Shown here: positions 45,613 to 54,621 of the stretch, in pieces
Position numbering within the stretch: position 1 is the first letter of the stretch
Layout: every line of letters begins with the position of its first letter
Source of the DNA: Planctomycetes bacterium TMED75
Lineage (GTDB): Bacteria > Planctomycetota > Phycisphaerae > Phycisphaerales > SM1A02
Assembly (NCBI GenBank): GCA_002171655.1
Contig: NHEC01000120.1
Coordinates: 20,503 to 84,502 of the forward strand
Direction of reading: 5' to 3'
DNA length: 64,000 nucleotides
The notes under the pieces: generated by a model
What the model was told of the DNA's origin: nothing
The model's input: only the letters and a program-made list of their open reading frames with translations
Databases searched by the model: none
Made by a program: the position numbers and the translations under genes

Positions 45613-45805
45613 ATCAACCACTCGGTTCAGGTGTTTGAACACTGGAAGCCGCATTTTTCCTGAGTGGCTTCTCACCCTCGCTCCCCCTTCATCAGTTGAA
45701 TTGTCAACCGAACCGGGGCACCCGCCCGGTCTTTGGCCTATTCTGAAGTCTGACGAAGGGTGAACTTCTTCGCCAGATTTCCGTACTCATCAGAGGAGAC
45801 CTCCG
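45613..45805 (+). other. Intergenic gap with nested inverted repeats
   Basis: This 193-bp gap holds CCACTC (45618-45623) pairing with GAGTGG (45662-45667), enclosing GTTCA (45625-45629) with TGAAC (45636-45640). GAAGCC (45645-45650) can alternatively pair with GGCTTC (45666-45671). These could fold the 3' end of the methyltransferase mRNA, though no T-run follows as in a standard terminator. A further repeat, GTTGA-ATTG-TCAAC (45695-45708), lies nearer the next gene. The promoter of the PilZ-like gene should lie here; TATTCT at 45739-45744 is a weak candidate. Confidence 0.35.
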
Positions 45806-46720
45806 TTGCCTGCATCACGATCCAGAACCAACGAGTGGAAGCGTTCACTTCAGCAGGTCTTCGACCGGGGCGGTGCCATCGAATTCGCCGTTGCGCGTCC
45901 CGATGCCCCTGAACACACCGACGACCCCCATGATCATGCCAGCGGGATCGATCTGGTGTGGAGAGTGAAGGTCTTGAAACTCACCGCTCAGGAAATGATC
46001 GTCGAGGCCCCGATGGCACTTGGTCGACAGATCGAGTTGGAACCCGGCATTGAACTTGTGGCCTCCATCGCCATTGGGCAGAATCGTTGGATGTTCAGAA
46101 CCCGGAACCTCGGTCTGGACGGCGCAACTTCTCAACAAAGCCGATCCCACCGTTCGCTTCGTCTGGCACTGCCCGAGAATGTTCGGCGTTGTCAGCGACG
46201 GGCGCCTCGTTTCGATACTCGAGACATGCACCTGCCCGAGGTTGAAGCCTGGCCTCTTTTAGATCCAAAGACGGTCATCCCCGCCGAACATGCGGTCGCG
46301 TTGACCTGGGAAGAATGCAAGAACGGCAAGCCGATTCGGGAGGAAGTACTCGACCAGGATGTCGCCAAGCCGACGATCGGACCCAAGTTCTCGGCGACAC
46401 TCATGAACCTGGGTGGGGGTGGTATCGGCCTGCGCGTTGATTCTGATGCGTCCCAACCACTGGCCCGCCACCGCGTGTTCTGGATCAAGGTCCCCCTCGG
46501 ACCTGAACTGGCCCTGCCGCTCTACGTGACCGGAAAGGTCGTGCACACCCACATCGACAGCATGCAGCGAACCTACGCCGGTGTTGCCTTTGACTTCACC
46601 TTCAACCACGGCCATGAGAAGGTGATTGCCGAGCAGATCCAGTACTACATCGAGCGAGTCCAGGCTTCTCAGCTGGAGGCGCACGCTCGCGCTCTGGAAT
46701 CAGGCGACTCGGGAAGCTGA
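45806..46720 (+). CDS. PilZ-like domain protein
   Basis: The 304-residue product has a YcgR-like N-terminal beta region (residues about 50-120), followed by VRRCQRRAPRF, an R-x3-R element of PilZ cyclic-di-GMP sites. SATLMNLGGGGIGLRV stands where PilZ proteins have D/N-x-S-x-x-G, with glycine replacing serine. About 50 extra residues lie between these elements, so ligand binding is uncertain. The start is TTG at 45806, strongly supported by GAGGAG seven bases upstream. The last 52 bases overlap pabB on the other strand. A role in cyclic-di-GMP signalling is an inference. Confidence 0.7.
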   Translation: MPASRSRTNEWKRSLQQVFDRGGAIEFAVARPDAPEHTDDPHDHASGIDLVWRVKVLKLTAQEMIVEAPMALGRQIELEPGIELVASIAIGQNRWMFRTRNLGLDGATSQQSRSHRSLRLALPENVRRCQRRAPRFDTRDMHLPEVEAWPLLDPKTVIPAEHAVALTWEECKNGKPIREEVLDQDVAKPTIGPKFSATLMNLGGGGIGLRVDSDASQPLARHRVFWIKVPLGPELALPLYVTGKVVHTHIDSMQRTYAGVAFDFTFNHGHEKVIAEQIQYYIERVQASQLEAHARALESGDSGS

Positions 46721-48111
46721 CCCAGCCTTTGCTCTTTTGTGATCGAACTGCACTGTTCTCTGATGAAGCTCGCGAGCAAGGCAGCCTTCGTGCTGCTCTC
46801 CAGCGCTTCAGAGTCCGGATTGCTCTGGGCCACGATCCCACAACCTGATCCATAGCGCAGCAGATGGGTTGCGCCAGGCACTCCAGCCGTCGTTTCGGGA
46901 ATGAGTTCGACGGTCCGAATTGAGACGTCCAGCGCCAGTCGCCCACACCGACTCGAATAGCCTATGGCCCCGCAGTAGGGGCCTCGTGGGCTTTGTTCGA
47001 ACTCGTCAATGACCTGCATCGCTCGGATCTTGGGTGCCCCCGTGATCGATCCGGGTGGGAAGGTGGCCTTGAGCAGCGCACCCATACCGACCCCGGCGCT
47101 CAGTGTTCCACAGACTTCACCCACCCCATGGATGACTCCGGGATGTTCTTCAATGGTTCGGGCGGTCTCCACCCTGATCGAACCACGTTCAGAGATCCGG
47201 CCGAGATCATTGCGCATCAGGTCAACGATCATCGCGAGCTCCGCTGCATCCTTGTCGCTGTGCTTCAGGACATCCGGGTCGTGTCCCGCTGGTAGAGTGC
47301 CCTTGATCGGTCGGGAGCGAACACGGCGGGTGATCGGGTCCAGCTGCAGGAAGAGTTCCGGGCTGAGCGAGATGATCGTGGTCTCTCCCGCTTCCAGCGG
47401 CACTTCAAGCACCCCTCCAAACCAGGCACCAGACTCCCGCAGAAGCCCCGCGGCAAGCTGGCGTCTTTGCATCCGGTTTTCCAGTCTGGCCGCAGCGGTG
47501 AAGCGCCTGCTTATGTTTGCTTGGAAGAGGTCTCCCGCCTCGATGTACTCAACGGTCTTGCGGACCAAGCTCGAGTACGCCTCATCCGAGAGTCCGGCTT
47601 CCAGGGCTTCAAGGCTGGGTGGTGCAGGCTGGCACTGCTTGAGTTGCAGCAGTCCGCGCAGGTTTCCAGGGTCCGTGAGGTCACCGACCAGCCACCAGCA
47701 GTCGGTTTCGCGGTCATGGGCTAGGGCGGTGGGGCATTCCACGCTCTGGGCCACGGGAATCGTGGGATTGCGAATCGGGCCCAGCCCGGCCGAGGGTTCC
47801 AGCGCTCGGCCCAGTTCATACCTGAGCAACAGGAGGTTTCCACCACGAAAGGGGGGCACTGCCGGGTCATCCACTGGATCCAGGGACTGTTCGGCAGCCA
47901 GCTCGTCCAGTGACTCGACCAGGTGTGGGTCGTTTCCCGTCCATGCTCGGTGTCGGCGTGGTTCGGCAAGGATGCTCCAACGTGACAGGCTCGAGCCGCC
48001 CCGCGCACTGATCAATGAGGCGAGTGAGCGCTGCTCGGGCCAGTGCCGCACCAGCTCGATCGGGTCGGGACCTGTCCCCAGTCGAAGGGTGTTTGGAGCT
48101 CCGTTCATCAT
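46669..48111 (-). CDS. pabB: Aminodeoxychorismate synthase component I
   Basis: Converts chorismate to aminodeoxychorismate for p-aminobenzoate and folate. The 480-residue chorismate-binding enzyme has AGDLFQANISRRF, SRPIKGTLPAG (Lys270, the PIKGT motif of PabB rather than PIAGT of TrpE), VDLMRNDLGR, PPGSITGAPKIRAMQVIDE, CGAIGYSS and GSGCGIVAQSNPDSE. No glutamine amidotransferase (PabA) gene is adjacent. Two consecutive ATGs (48111 and 48108) are possible starts. It diverges from ppdK with 73 bp between them. Its 3' end overlaps the PilZ-like gene by 52 bp. Confidence 0.93.
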   Translation of the reverse strand: MMNGAPNTLRLGTGPDPIELVRHWPEQRSLASLISARGGSSLSRWSILAEPRRHRAWTGNDPHLVESLDELAAEQSLDPVDDPAVPPFRGGNLLLLRYELGRALEPSAGLGPIRNPTIPVAQSVECPTALAHDRETDCWWLVGDLTDPGNLRGLLQLKQCQPAPPSLEALEAGLSDEAYSSLVRKTVEYIEAGDLFQANISRRFTAAARLENRMQRRQLAAGLLRESGAWFGGVLEVPLEAGETTIISLSPELFLQLDPITRRVRSRPIKGTLPAGHDPDVLKHSDKDAAELAMIVDLMRNDLGRISERGSIRVETARTIEEHPGVIHGVGEVCGTLSAGVGMGALLKATFPPGSITGAPKIRAMQVIDEFEQSPRGPYCGAIGYSSRCGRLALDVSIRTVELIPETTAGVPGATHLLRYGSGCGIVAQSNPDSEALESSTKAALLASFIREQCSSITKEQRLGQLPESPDSRARACASS

Positions 48112-48130
48112 GGCATCATAGGATCGTCGC

Positions 48131-48136
48131 TACAAT
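48131..48136 (+). promoter_or_regulatory. Likely -10 box for ppdK
   Basis: TACAAT lies 48 nt before the ppdK ATG at 48185 and is a five-of-six match to the consensus. No good -35 is visible 16-18 bp upstream, where the pabB start codons lie. The transcript would have a leader of about 40 nt containing AAAGGAT. Confidence 0.4.
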
Positions 48137-48184
48137 ACGACCCGTCCAGAATGAGATGTCTGGCAAAAGGATTGAAACAAGACC

Positions 48185-50905
48185 ATGGCCCGATCGAGAA
48201 GGCGAAATACCAAGATGACGACCACTGCACCCCGGAAAGCTCGTACCTCCAGCCGCAAAAAGAAAAGATGCTTCTACTTCGGCGCACGAAAGACGGATGG
48301 CAAGGCCAGTCAGAAGATTCTCCTCGGAGGCAAGGGTGCCAACCTCGCCGACATGACTTCGATCGGACTCCCCGTTCCCCCCGGATTCACGATCACCACC
48401 GAGACCTGTGCGGACTTCTCGCGAACCGGCAAGCTCCCTGCGGGTCTTATGGATGAAGTCAAGCGAAACGTCACGTTGCTCGAGAAGGAGCTCGGCAAGA
48501 AGTTCGGTTCCTCCTCCGACCCGCTTCTCTTCTCGGTTCGTTCGGGTGCCGCAGTCTCCATGCCTGGAATGATGGACACCGTGCTCAACCTTGGTCTCAC
48601 CGACAAGGCGGTCCGTGGTCTCGCCGACGCCACCAGCAACCCACGTTTCGCCTGGGATGCCTATCGCCGGTTGATCAACATGTTCGGCAACGTGGTCATG
48701 GGTGTTTCCCACGAAAAGTTCGAGCGTGCCTTCGACATCATCAAGAAGAAGTATCGGGTCGAACTGGATACCGATGTTCCGGCCGAAGGACTCGAGAAGC
48801 TCTGCACCGCGTACAAGGCGGTCTATCGCAAGGCAGTTGGATCCGTGTTTCCACAGGACCCCATGAAGCAGCTCCAGCATTCGATCGAGGCGGTCTTCAG
48901 CAGTTGGGAGAAGGACACCGCGATCTCCTATCGTCGGATCAACGAGATCAAGGGACTGGCAGGTACTGCGGTCAACGTGCAGTCGATGGTTTACGGCAAC
49001 ATGGGAGAGGACTCCGGCACTGGAGTCGCATTCACTCGCAATCCATCGACCGGAAAGAACGAGTTCTACGGCGAATTCCTGATCAATGCCCAGGGCGAAG
49101 ACGTTGTGGCCGGTATCCGGACTCCGGAACCGATCGCAGGCATGGGCAAGTGGAATGCCAAGGTGTGGAAGCAGCTTCAGGCCGTGCGCAGCAAGCTCGA
49201 GAAACACTACCACGAGATGCAGGACATCGAGTTCACGATTGAACGCGGTCGGCTGTTCATGCTTCAGACCCGGACCGGCAAGCGAACCGGCGCGGCGGCG
49301 GTGAAGATTGCCGTGGACATGGTCAAGGAGCGACTGATCAATCGTGACGTCGCCCTGGCTCGAATTCCCGCCAACGACTTGACTCAGATGCTGCTTCCCA
49401 GTTTCGATCCCGCGATGAAGAAGAAGGCGAAGTTCCTCTGCAAGGGACTTCCCGCTTCGCCCGGAGCTTCCTCGGGGTGTCCGGCATTCTCCGCCGAAGA
49501 AGCCGTCGAACGTGCCGCCGCCGGTGAATCCGTCATCCTGGTCCGCAAGGAGACGTCCCCCGAGGACGTCGATGGCATGCACTCCGCTGCCGGAATTCTC
49601 ACTTCGACCGGAGGCATGACTTCTCATGCCGCCGTGGTTGCCCGTGGCTGGGGCAAGTGCTGTGTGGCGGGGGCTGGTGAGCTGCACATTGATGCCCGCA
49701 AGGGTGTCGCGGTCGTGAACGGCAAGCGATTGACTCGTAAGGATGTCATCTCCATCGACGGTGCCACCGGTGAGGTGATGCACGGTGAAGTGAAGCGCAA
49801 CGTCCCCAAGAAGATCTCCGGTGATCTGGCGACCGTACTCAAATGGGCCGATGCTCGAGCCCGCATGAAGGTTCGGACCAACGCGGACGCCCCCGTCGAC
49901 GCCAAGCGCGCTCGTGACTTCGGTGCCGTCGGCATCGGTCTCTGCCGGACCGAGCACATGTTCTTCCAGGAGGATCGCATCGGTGCCATGCGTCAGATGA
50001 TCCTTGCCGAGGATCTGCCCGCTCGGGAGAAGGCGCTCAAGAAGCTGCTGCCCTTCCAGAGACGCGACTTCGAGGGAATCTTCAAGGCGATGAAGGGCTG
50101 CCCGGTGACCATTCGTCTGCTGGATCCTCCATTGCATGAATTCCTCCCCCACGAGGCAAAGGCTCAGCGTGAGGTCGCGCGTCAGCTGAATCTCAAGCCG
50201 GCACAGATCGCTCGTCGAGTCGAGCAGCTGCACGAAATGAACCCGATGCTTGGGCATCGTGGTTGCCGCCTTGCGGTGACCTATCCGGAGATCCTCCGGA
50301 TGCAGGTTCGTGCAATTGTCGAAGCGATGATCAGCTGCAAGAAGAAGCGAATCGATGCGCGCCCGGAGATCATGATCCCCCTCATCGGAACCTGTGAGGA
50401 ACTCCAGATCCTTCGAGCCCTTACCGAGGAGACCATCCAGGAGGTTCGCAAAGCGAAGAAGTACACCGCCAAGCTGAACATTCCCATTGGGACCATGATC
50501 GAAATTCCCCGGGCGGCGATCACTGCCGACGAGGTGGCGGACGTCGCTGATTTCTTCTCCTTCGGTACCAACGACCTGACCCAGATGGCCTTCGGGTACA
50601 GCCGGGACGATGCTGGAGTGTTCCTTCCGGAATACGTCGAGCAGGGCATTCTCGAGCGTGATCCGTTTGAATCGATCGACCAGGACGGAGTCGGCCAGCT
50701 GGTCGACATTGCGGTGCGCAAGGGGCGTACCAGCCGGCCCGGCATCAAGCTGGGAGTCTGCGGAGAACACGGTGGAGATCCTCTTTCGATCGAGTTCTTC
50801 AACACCGTTGGGGGTTGTGGGCTCGACTATGTTTCCTGCAGTCCCTTCCGGGTTCCGATTGCACGGTTGGTGGCCGCTCAGGCCTCCCTTGCTGCGAAGG
50901 GATGA
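48185..50905 (+). CDS. ppdK: Pyruvate, phosphate dikinase with a basic N-terminal tail
   Basis: Interconverts pyruvate, ATP and phosphate with phosphoenolpyruvate, AMP and pyrophosphate in the cytoplasm. The 906-residue enzyme has an ATP-grasp N-domain (LLGGKGANLADMTSIGLPVP; SVRSGAAVSMPGMMDTVLNL), the phosphohistidine domain GGMTSHAAVVARGWGKCCV with His481, and a TIM barrel (GIGLCRTEHMFF; FGTNDLTQMAFGYSRDD; GEHGGDPLSIEF; YVSCSPFRVPIARLVAAQ). Residues 1-28 are an unusually basic extension (RSRRRNTKM, RKARTSSRKKKR) before the normal start. ATG 48185 is used; ATG 48215 is an alternative that keeps most of the tail. It overlaps the next gene as ATGA. Confidence 0.96.
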   Translation: MARSRRRNTKMTTTAPRKARTSSRKKKRCFYFGARKTDGKASQKILLGGKGANLADMTSIGLPVPPGFTITTETCADFSRTGKLPAGLMDEVKRNVTLLEKELGKKFGSSSDPLLFSVRSGAAVSMPGMMDTVLNLGLTDKAVRGLADATSNPRFAWDAYRRLINMFGNVVMGVSHEKFERAFDIIKKKYRVELDTDVPAEGLEKLCTAYKAVYRKAVGSVFPQDPMKQLQHSIEAVFSSWEKDTAISYRRINEIKGLAGTAVNVQSMVYGNMGEDSGTGVAFTRNPSTGKNEFYGEFLINAQGEDVVAGIRTPEPIAGMGKWNAKVWKQLQAVRSKLEKHYHEMQDIEFTIERGRLFMLQTRTGKRTGAAAVKIAVDMVKERLINRDVALARIPANDLTQMLLPSFDPAMKKKAKFLCKGLPASPGASSGCPAFSAEEAVERAAAGESVILVRKETSPEDVDGMHSAAGILTSTGGMTSHAAVVARGWGKCCVAGAGELHIDARKGVAVVNGKRLTRKDVISIDGATGEVMHGEVKRNVPKKISGDLATVLKWADARARMKVRTNADAPVDAKRARDFGAVGIGLCRTEHMFFQEDRIGAMRQMILAEDLPAREKALKKLLPFQRRDFEGIFKAMKGCPVTIRLLDPPLHEFLPHEAKAQREVARQLNLKPAQIARRVEQLHEMNPMLGHRGCRLAVTYPEILRMQVRAIVEAMISCKKKRIDARPEIMIPLIGTCEELQILRALTEETIQEVRKAKKYTAKLNIPIGTMIEIPRAAITADEVADVADFFSFGTNDLTQMAFGYSRDDAGVFLPEYVEQGILERDPFESIDQDGVGQLVDIAVRKGRTSRPGIKLGVCGEHGGDPLSIEFFNTVGGCGLDYVSCSPFRVPIARLVAAQASLAAKG

Positions 50906-51774
50906 GCGTGATCGACCTGATGATGCCACGTCTGCTTCTGGTGCCTTTGATCGCAGTGCTGGGAGGGTGTGCTTCCAGCAGCGTGCACCATTCGGATGCC
51001 GCGCAGCCTCAGCAGGCGGTGTCGGACGCTCCTTCGACGTACGACGTCCCCTTTGCGCCTGGTCCGCCTCATCTGGATGGCAGAATGGACGAGGGTGCCT
51101 GGGCCGCAGCCGATTGGTCTGCTCAGTACGGTGACATTCAGGGACCTGCCCTCCCGGCACCTCGTTTCTCGACCCGTATGAAGATGCTCTGGGACGAAGA
51201 CTATCTCTACGTCGGAGTGGAGATGGAGGAGCCTGATCTGTGGGCGACTTATGCCGAGCGGGACTTGATCGTCTTCCACGAACATGACTTCGAGATCTTC
51301 ATCGATCCCGATGGGGATGCGCGTGAGTACTACGAAATCGAGGTCAACGTACTTGGTACGATCTTCGACCTTTATCTGTACAACGCCTATCGCGATGGTG
51401 GGCCTGCCGAACACGACTGGGACTGCGAAGGGCTTCAAACCGCGATTTCGGTCGATGGAACCATCAACGACCCTTCGGACCGGGATCGCAGCTGGACGCT
51501 CGAGTGGGCAATTCCTTTCGCGTCCCTGGTTCCCCCCGACGCCCGAATTGGAAACGAAGGTCCGGAACGTGCACGCGGAGGGGTCGCTCCTCAGCCTTGG
51601 GAGACCTGGCGCATCAACTTCTCCCGCGTCGAGTGGGAACTCGACGTCGAGAACGGCGCTTACGTCAAGCGTCCCAACCGGCCCGAGGACAATTGGACCT
51701 GGTCTCCTCAGTGGGAGATCAACATGCACGTTCCCCAGCACTGGGGCTATGTGCGGTTTCTTCCTGCGAGTTGA
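50902..51774 (+). CDS. Lipoprotein with a CBM9-like carbohydrate-binding domain
   Basis: The 290-residue product starts at ATG 50902, overlapping the ppdK stop. It has a lipoprotein signal (LVPLIAVLGGC) followed by a family 9-like module: LDGRMDEGAWAAADW at the start, MKMLWDEDYLYVGVEMEEPD, VFHEHDFEIFIDPDGD, YYEIEVNVLGTIFDLYLY and WTLEWAIPFASL. It ends with ETWRINFSRVEW and WSPQWEINMHVP. This layout is typical of stand-alone CBM9-like proteins in Planctomycetota and Bacteroidota, which are probably surface glycan-binding. No catalytic domain is attached. Its stop abuts the stop of the HIT gene as TGA|TCA. Confidence 0.88.
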   Translation: MSVIDLMMPRLLLVPLIAVLGGCASSSVHHSDAAQPQQAVSDAPSTYDVPFAPGPPHLDGRMDEGAWAAADWSAQYGDIQGPALPAPRFSTRMKMLWDEDYLYVGVEMEEPDLWATYAERDLIVFHEHDFEIFIDPDGDAREYYEIEVNVLGTIFDLYLYNAYRDGGPAEHDWDCEGLQTAISVDGTINDPSDRDRSWTLEWAIPFASLVPPDARIGNEGPERARGGVAPQPWETWRINFSRVEWELDVENGAYVKRPNRPEDNWTWSPQWEINMHVPQHWGYVRFLPAS

Positions 51775-52200
51775 TCAACCTTCATGCATGGCTTCGGTGA
51801 AGCGTTCGGCAAGCGCCTCGCCATCTTCCAGCACCTGGCTCGACCAGACGATCCCCAGGCCCGTGCCGTCTTCGTATTTTGGAATCACATGAAAGTGGAC
51901 GTGCATCACCTCCTGGTGTGCCATCGACCCATTGTTCTGAAGCACGTTGTACGCACTCGCTCCGGTGACCTCTTGGAGAGCTCGGCAGATTCGCGGAAGG
52001 ACTCTTCCGATTGCGGCGGCTGATTCGTCCGAGAGTTCATGAAGAAATGCCCTGGCCTCCTTGGGGATCACCAGCAGGTGACCCCGGCTCAGAGGGCCGA
52101 CGTCGAGAAAGCAGAGGACCAGCTCATCCTCGTACAGCTTGAGGCAGGGAATCTCTCCCGCAATGATCCTGGAAAAGACGGTATCGGTTGGTTCTGACAT
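51775..52200 (-). CDS. HIT-family nucleotide hydrolase
   Basis: The 141-residue protein carries the histidine triad HVHFHV (His100, His102, His104), preceded by NNGSMAHQEVMH, and an N-terminal FSRIIAGEIPCLKLYEDE strand pair. HIT proteins hydrolyse nucleoside phosphoramidates or AMP-linked compounds in the cytoplasm. The length and layout are standard. It is divergent from nadC. Confidence 0.94.
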   Translation of the reverse strand: MSEPTDTVFSRIIAGEIPCLKLYEDELVLCFLDVGPLSRGHLLVIPKEARAFLHELSDESAAAIGRVLPRICRALQEVTGASAYNVLQNNGSMAHQEVMHVHFHVIPKYEDGTGLGIVWSSQVLEDGEALAERFTEAMHEG

Positions 52201-52264
52201 GGTGCAAGACTACTCGTGGAGCTGGGTTTCTGCGATCTTCGACTCGATCGGGTACCGTCAACTC

Positions 52265-53185
52265 ATGACCCTCTGTGATCTCAACGAACTCGAGCTTCCC
52301 CAGCTCTTCGCCACCCTCGTTGAAGGCCCCCAGCTTGATCAGTTGCTGGACCTTGCGATGCTCGAGGACCTTGGTGAACAAGGCGACCTCACCACTCGGG
52401 CAACGGTGGATCCCACTCGCGGAGTGGATGCTGCAATCGTCGCTCGATCTTCTGGAATACTCTCCGGAGTCGGAGCACTCGATCACTTCATGCGTCGTCA
52501 CGCGGGTCAGTTGTCCTGGTGGTGGAATCTTCATGATGGAGATCGGGTGCAATCAGGTGAGGTGGTGTGTCGGATCTCGGGAGCACTGGCAATGCTGCTT
52601 CCCGTTGAGCGAATTATGCTCAATCTTCTGGGCCGCCTGAGTGGGGTGGCGACCAGCACCGCCGCACACGTCGCCGCGGTGGCAGGAACGAACGTCCGCA
52701 TCTGTGACACCCGAAAGACGACGCCCGGCCATCGAGCCCTCGAAAAATATGCGGTTCGGTGTGGAGGAGGCTGGCTGCACCGGATCGGACTCTTTGATGC
52801 CATGCTGGTCAAGGACAATCACATTGGGGTGTTGGATCCGGACGAGATGGCGTCTCGCGTCGTATCTGCCGCCCGCGAGGTCCGTGCATCAAGCGAGGTC
52901 CGATTCATTGAGGTCGAGGTCGACAACCTTGATCAGCTGGCAGCGTTGATCGAGGTCGGTTCAGATGTGATCGACATCGTTCTTCTGGACAACATGCCTC
53001 CGGATCTTTTGCGGCAGGCAGTTGTTCAACGAGATGGCAATGCGCCGCATCTTCTACTTGAAGCTTCGGGTGGAGTCACCCTTGAGGCGCTTCCCTCGAT
53101 CGCGGACTCTGGCATCGATCGCATTTCGGTCGGAGCCCTGACGCATTCGGTAAACCAGCTTGATTTCGGTCTCGATCTGCTGTGA
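52265..53185 (+). CDS. nadC: Nicotinate-nucleotide pyrophosphorylase (quinolinate phosphoribosyltransferase)
   Basis: Makes nicotinate mononucleotide from quinolinate and PRPP in NAD synthesis. The 306-residue product carries the family landmarks: LAMLEDLGEQGDLTTRA, ERIMLNLLGRLSGVAT, CDTRKTTPGHRALEKYAVRC, HRIGLFDAMLVKDNHI, IEVEVDNLDQLAAL and DIVLLDNM, ending with LEASGGVTLE and the GIDRISVGALTHSV motif. ATG 52265 gives the normal length; an ATG at 52199 would overlap the HIT start region. NadA and NadB are not in this window. It ends in GTGA overlap with birA. Confidence 0.94.
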   Translation: MTLCDLNELELPQLFATLVEGPQLDQLLDLAMLEDLGEQGDLTTRATVDPTRGVDAAIVARSSGILSGVGALDHFMRRHAGQLSWWWNLHDGDRVQSGEVVCRISGALAMLLPVERIMLNLLGRLSGVATSTAAHVAAVAGTNVRICDTRKTTPGHRALEKYAVRCGGGWLHRIGLFDAMLVKDNHIGVLDPDEMASRVVSAAREVRASSEVRFIEVEVDNLDQLAALIEVGSDVIDIVLLDNMPPDLLRQAVVQRDGNAPHLLLEASGGVTLEALPSIADSGIDRISVGALTHSVNQLDFGLDLL

Positions 53186-53991
53186 CGGACCCGGACGATC
53201 ATCTTGGCTGGCCCGATAGCCTTGAAGATTTGATCGAAGGTCTGACTACTTTCGAGCGAGTGGTCGTGCTCTCTGAAACCAGCTCCACTCAAGATGCCGC
53301 GCGTCGCGACTATCTCGGCTCAGGCTCCGTCTTTGTGGCGGGCCGCCAGACCGCCGGGCGAGGCCGTCAGGGTCGGAACTGGGCGGACGACCTGGGGAAG
53401 GGCGTGGCGATGACGCTGGTCGTTCCCTGGGAGGATTCCGAATACCTCTGTGCTCGGGCTGCGATCGCGGTCGCCCGAGCGCTTGTTCCTCGACTCGAGG
53501 AAGCTCGCATCCATGCCGGGGTCAAGTGGCCCAACGATGTGGTGATGTTCGCACAAGGCATGCGGAAGATCGCGGGCATCCTCGTGGAGGGCCACGAAGA
53601 GTCCGCTCTGGTGGGTATCGGGGTCAACGTACACGACCGGGAATGGCCGATGGAGCTCGCGACCACCGCGAGTTCGCTTGAGGCTGCCGGACTTTCACTT
53701 ACTCGCCTCGACGTCGTTGAACAGATTCTCATCGAATGGGAGGCGGTGCACTCGATGTCGCGCTCTGAGCTTCAGCAAGCGTATGCTCGACACGACATGC
53801 TGACCGGTTCGGTCGCCACCATTCAGGAGAACCAGACTCGGTTCTCGGGTACGGTCCGCGGTGTTGATCCTTTTTCGGGCATCGAGTTGGACACCACCTC
53901 TGGATTGAAGCGGATCGATCCGCAATTAGCGCAGGTGATCGACTGGCACCTTCCGGATGGACTGCAGATGGACCCCGAAAGAGGCCGATGA
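53182..53991 (+). CDS. birA: Biotin--[acetyl-CoA carboxylase] ligase, monofunctional
   Basis: Attaches biotin to the carboxyl carrier protein. The 269-residue product has SETSSTQDAARRDYL, the biotinyl-adenylate loop QTAGRGRQGRNW (about residues 54-65), VKWPNDVVM (lysine near 114) and KIAGILVEGHEESALVGIGV. A short C-terminal domain follows (GVDPFSGIELDTTSGLKRID). There is no N-terminal helix-turn-helix, so it lacks the repressor function of E. coli BirA. The GTG start overlaps the nadC stop. Confidence 0.94.
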   Translation: MTDPDDHLGWPDSLEDLIEGLTTFERVVVLSETSSTQDAARRDYLGSGSVFVAGRQTAGRGRQGRNWADDLGKGVAMTLVVPWEDSEYLCARAAIAVARALVPRLEEARIHAGVKWPNDVVMFAQGMRKIAGILVEGHEESALVGIGVNVHDREWPMELATTASSLEAAGLSLTRLDVVEQILIEWEAVHSMSRSELQQAYARHDMLTGSVATIQENQTRFSGTVRGVDPFSGIELDTTSGLKRIDPQLAQVIDWHLPDGLQMDPERGR

Positions 53992-54009
53992 GAAGGGTGG
54001 AGCCATCGC

Positions 54010-54621
54010 ATGCGACTGAGGTCGATCCCGTTCATCACACTGCTGGTCTGTCTTGATCCGTCGGTTTTCGCCCAGGAGCTCACGGACTTCGAACCGGTCG
54101 AGGCATCGGTCGCGGACGTGTCGGTGCTTTCCACCAGTCTGCGGGTTGAAGAACGTGGACTCGATCCCGGCACCGGGTTCACCCAGGTCTACCAGGTCCC
54201 CGGGGTGCCCGGGGCCCACTTCCGCGCCAATGGCGGGCTCTTTGCCGTTTTCGATCAGTCGGTCTACCTGTCCTGGAACGGAATGAATTTTCCCGAGGTC
54301 CCACCCTCAACCACGTTCTACATCGGTGCTCCCGAATTCCTGAGGGTTCAGAAATCGACCGGTTCCTCGGAAGATTCCAGTCCGTCCAGGCAGCGAATCA
54401 CCGAGCCCGGTGCCCGTGGATCCCAGCCTGGATACGGTTTCGTGCCACCGGCGAGTGCAATGGCTCAACGCCCAGATGCACTCCCCGCAGAGGCCTTATC
54501 CGCTGCTCAGTCGGAGGAATTGCTTCCTCGCTTCCACACCGATCCAGGCTATCGCAGTCGGCGCCTCACTGAGATTCGCCTGCTCCATCGGACTTCAGGC
54601 CTCCAGTCGTCTCCCGATTGA
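54010..54621 (+). CDS. Exported protein of unknown function
   Basis: The 203-residue product has a signal peptide (IPFITLLVCLDPSVFAQ). The mature part has a short beta-rich region (TQVYQVPGVPGAHFRANGGL; VYLSWNGMNFPEVPPSTTFY) and a Pro/Ser-rich, probably disordered C-terminus. No family is recognised. It starts 18 bp after birA. The last 56 bases overlap the nitroreductase gene on the other strand. Confidence 0.6.
   Translation: MRLRSIPFITLLVCLDPSVFAQELTDFEPVEASVADVSVLSTSLRVEERGLDPGTGFTQVYQVPGVPGAHFRANGGLFAVFDQSVYLSWNGMNFPEVPPSTTFYIGAPEFLRVQKSTGSSEDSSPSRQRITEPGARGSQPGYGFVPPASAMAQRPDALPAEALSAAQSEELLPRFHTDPGYRSRRLTEIRLLHRTSGLQSSPD

Noticed and set aside
45695-45708. Inverted repeat GTTGA-ATTG-TCAAC as an operator
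   Set aside because: A single 5-bp half-site pair with no second copy near other genes. Noted in the gap entry but not called as a binding site.
48116-51160. A 1014-codon open frame antisense to ppdK
   Set aside because: It mirrors a highly conserved enzyme on the other strand and arises from codon bias at high GC. It shows no family motif and covers the whole gene and the pabB/ppdK promoter region.
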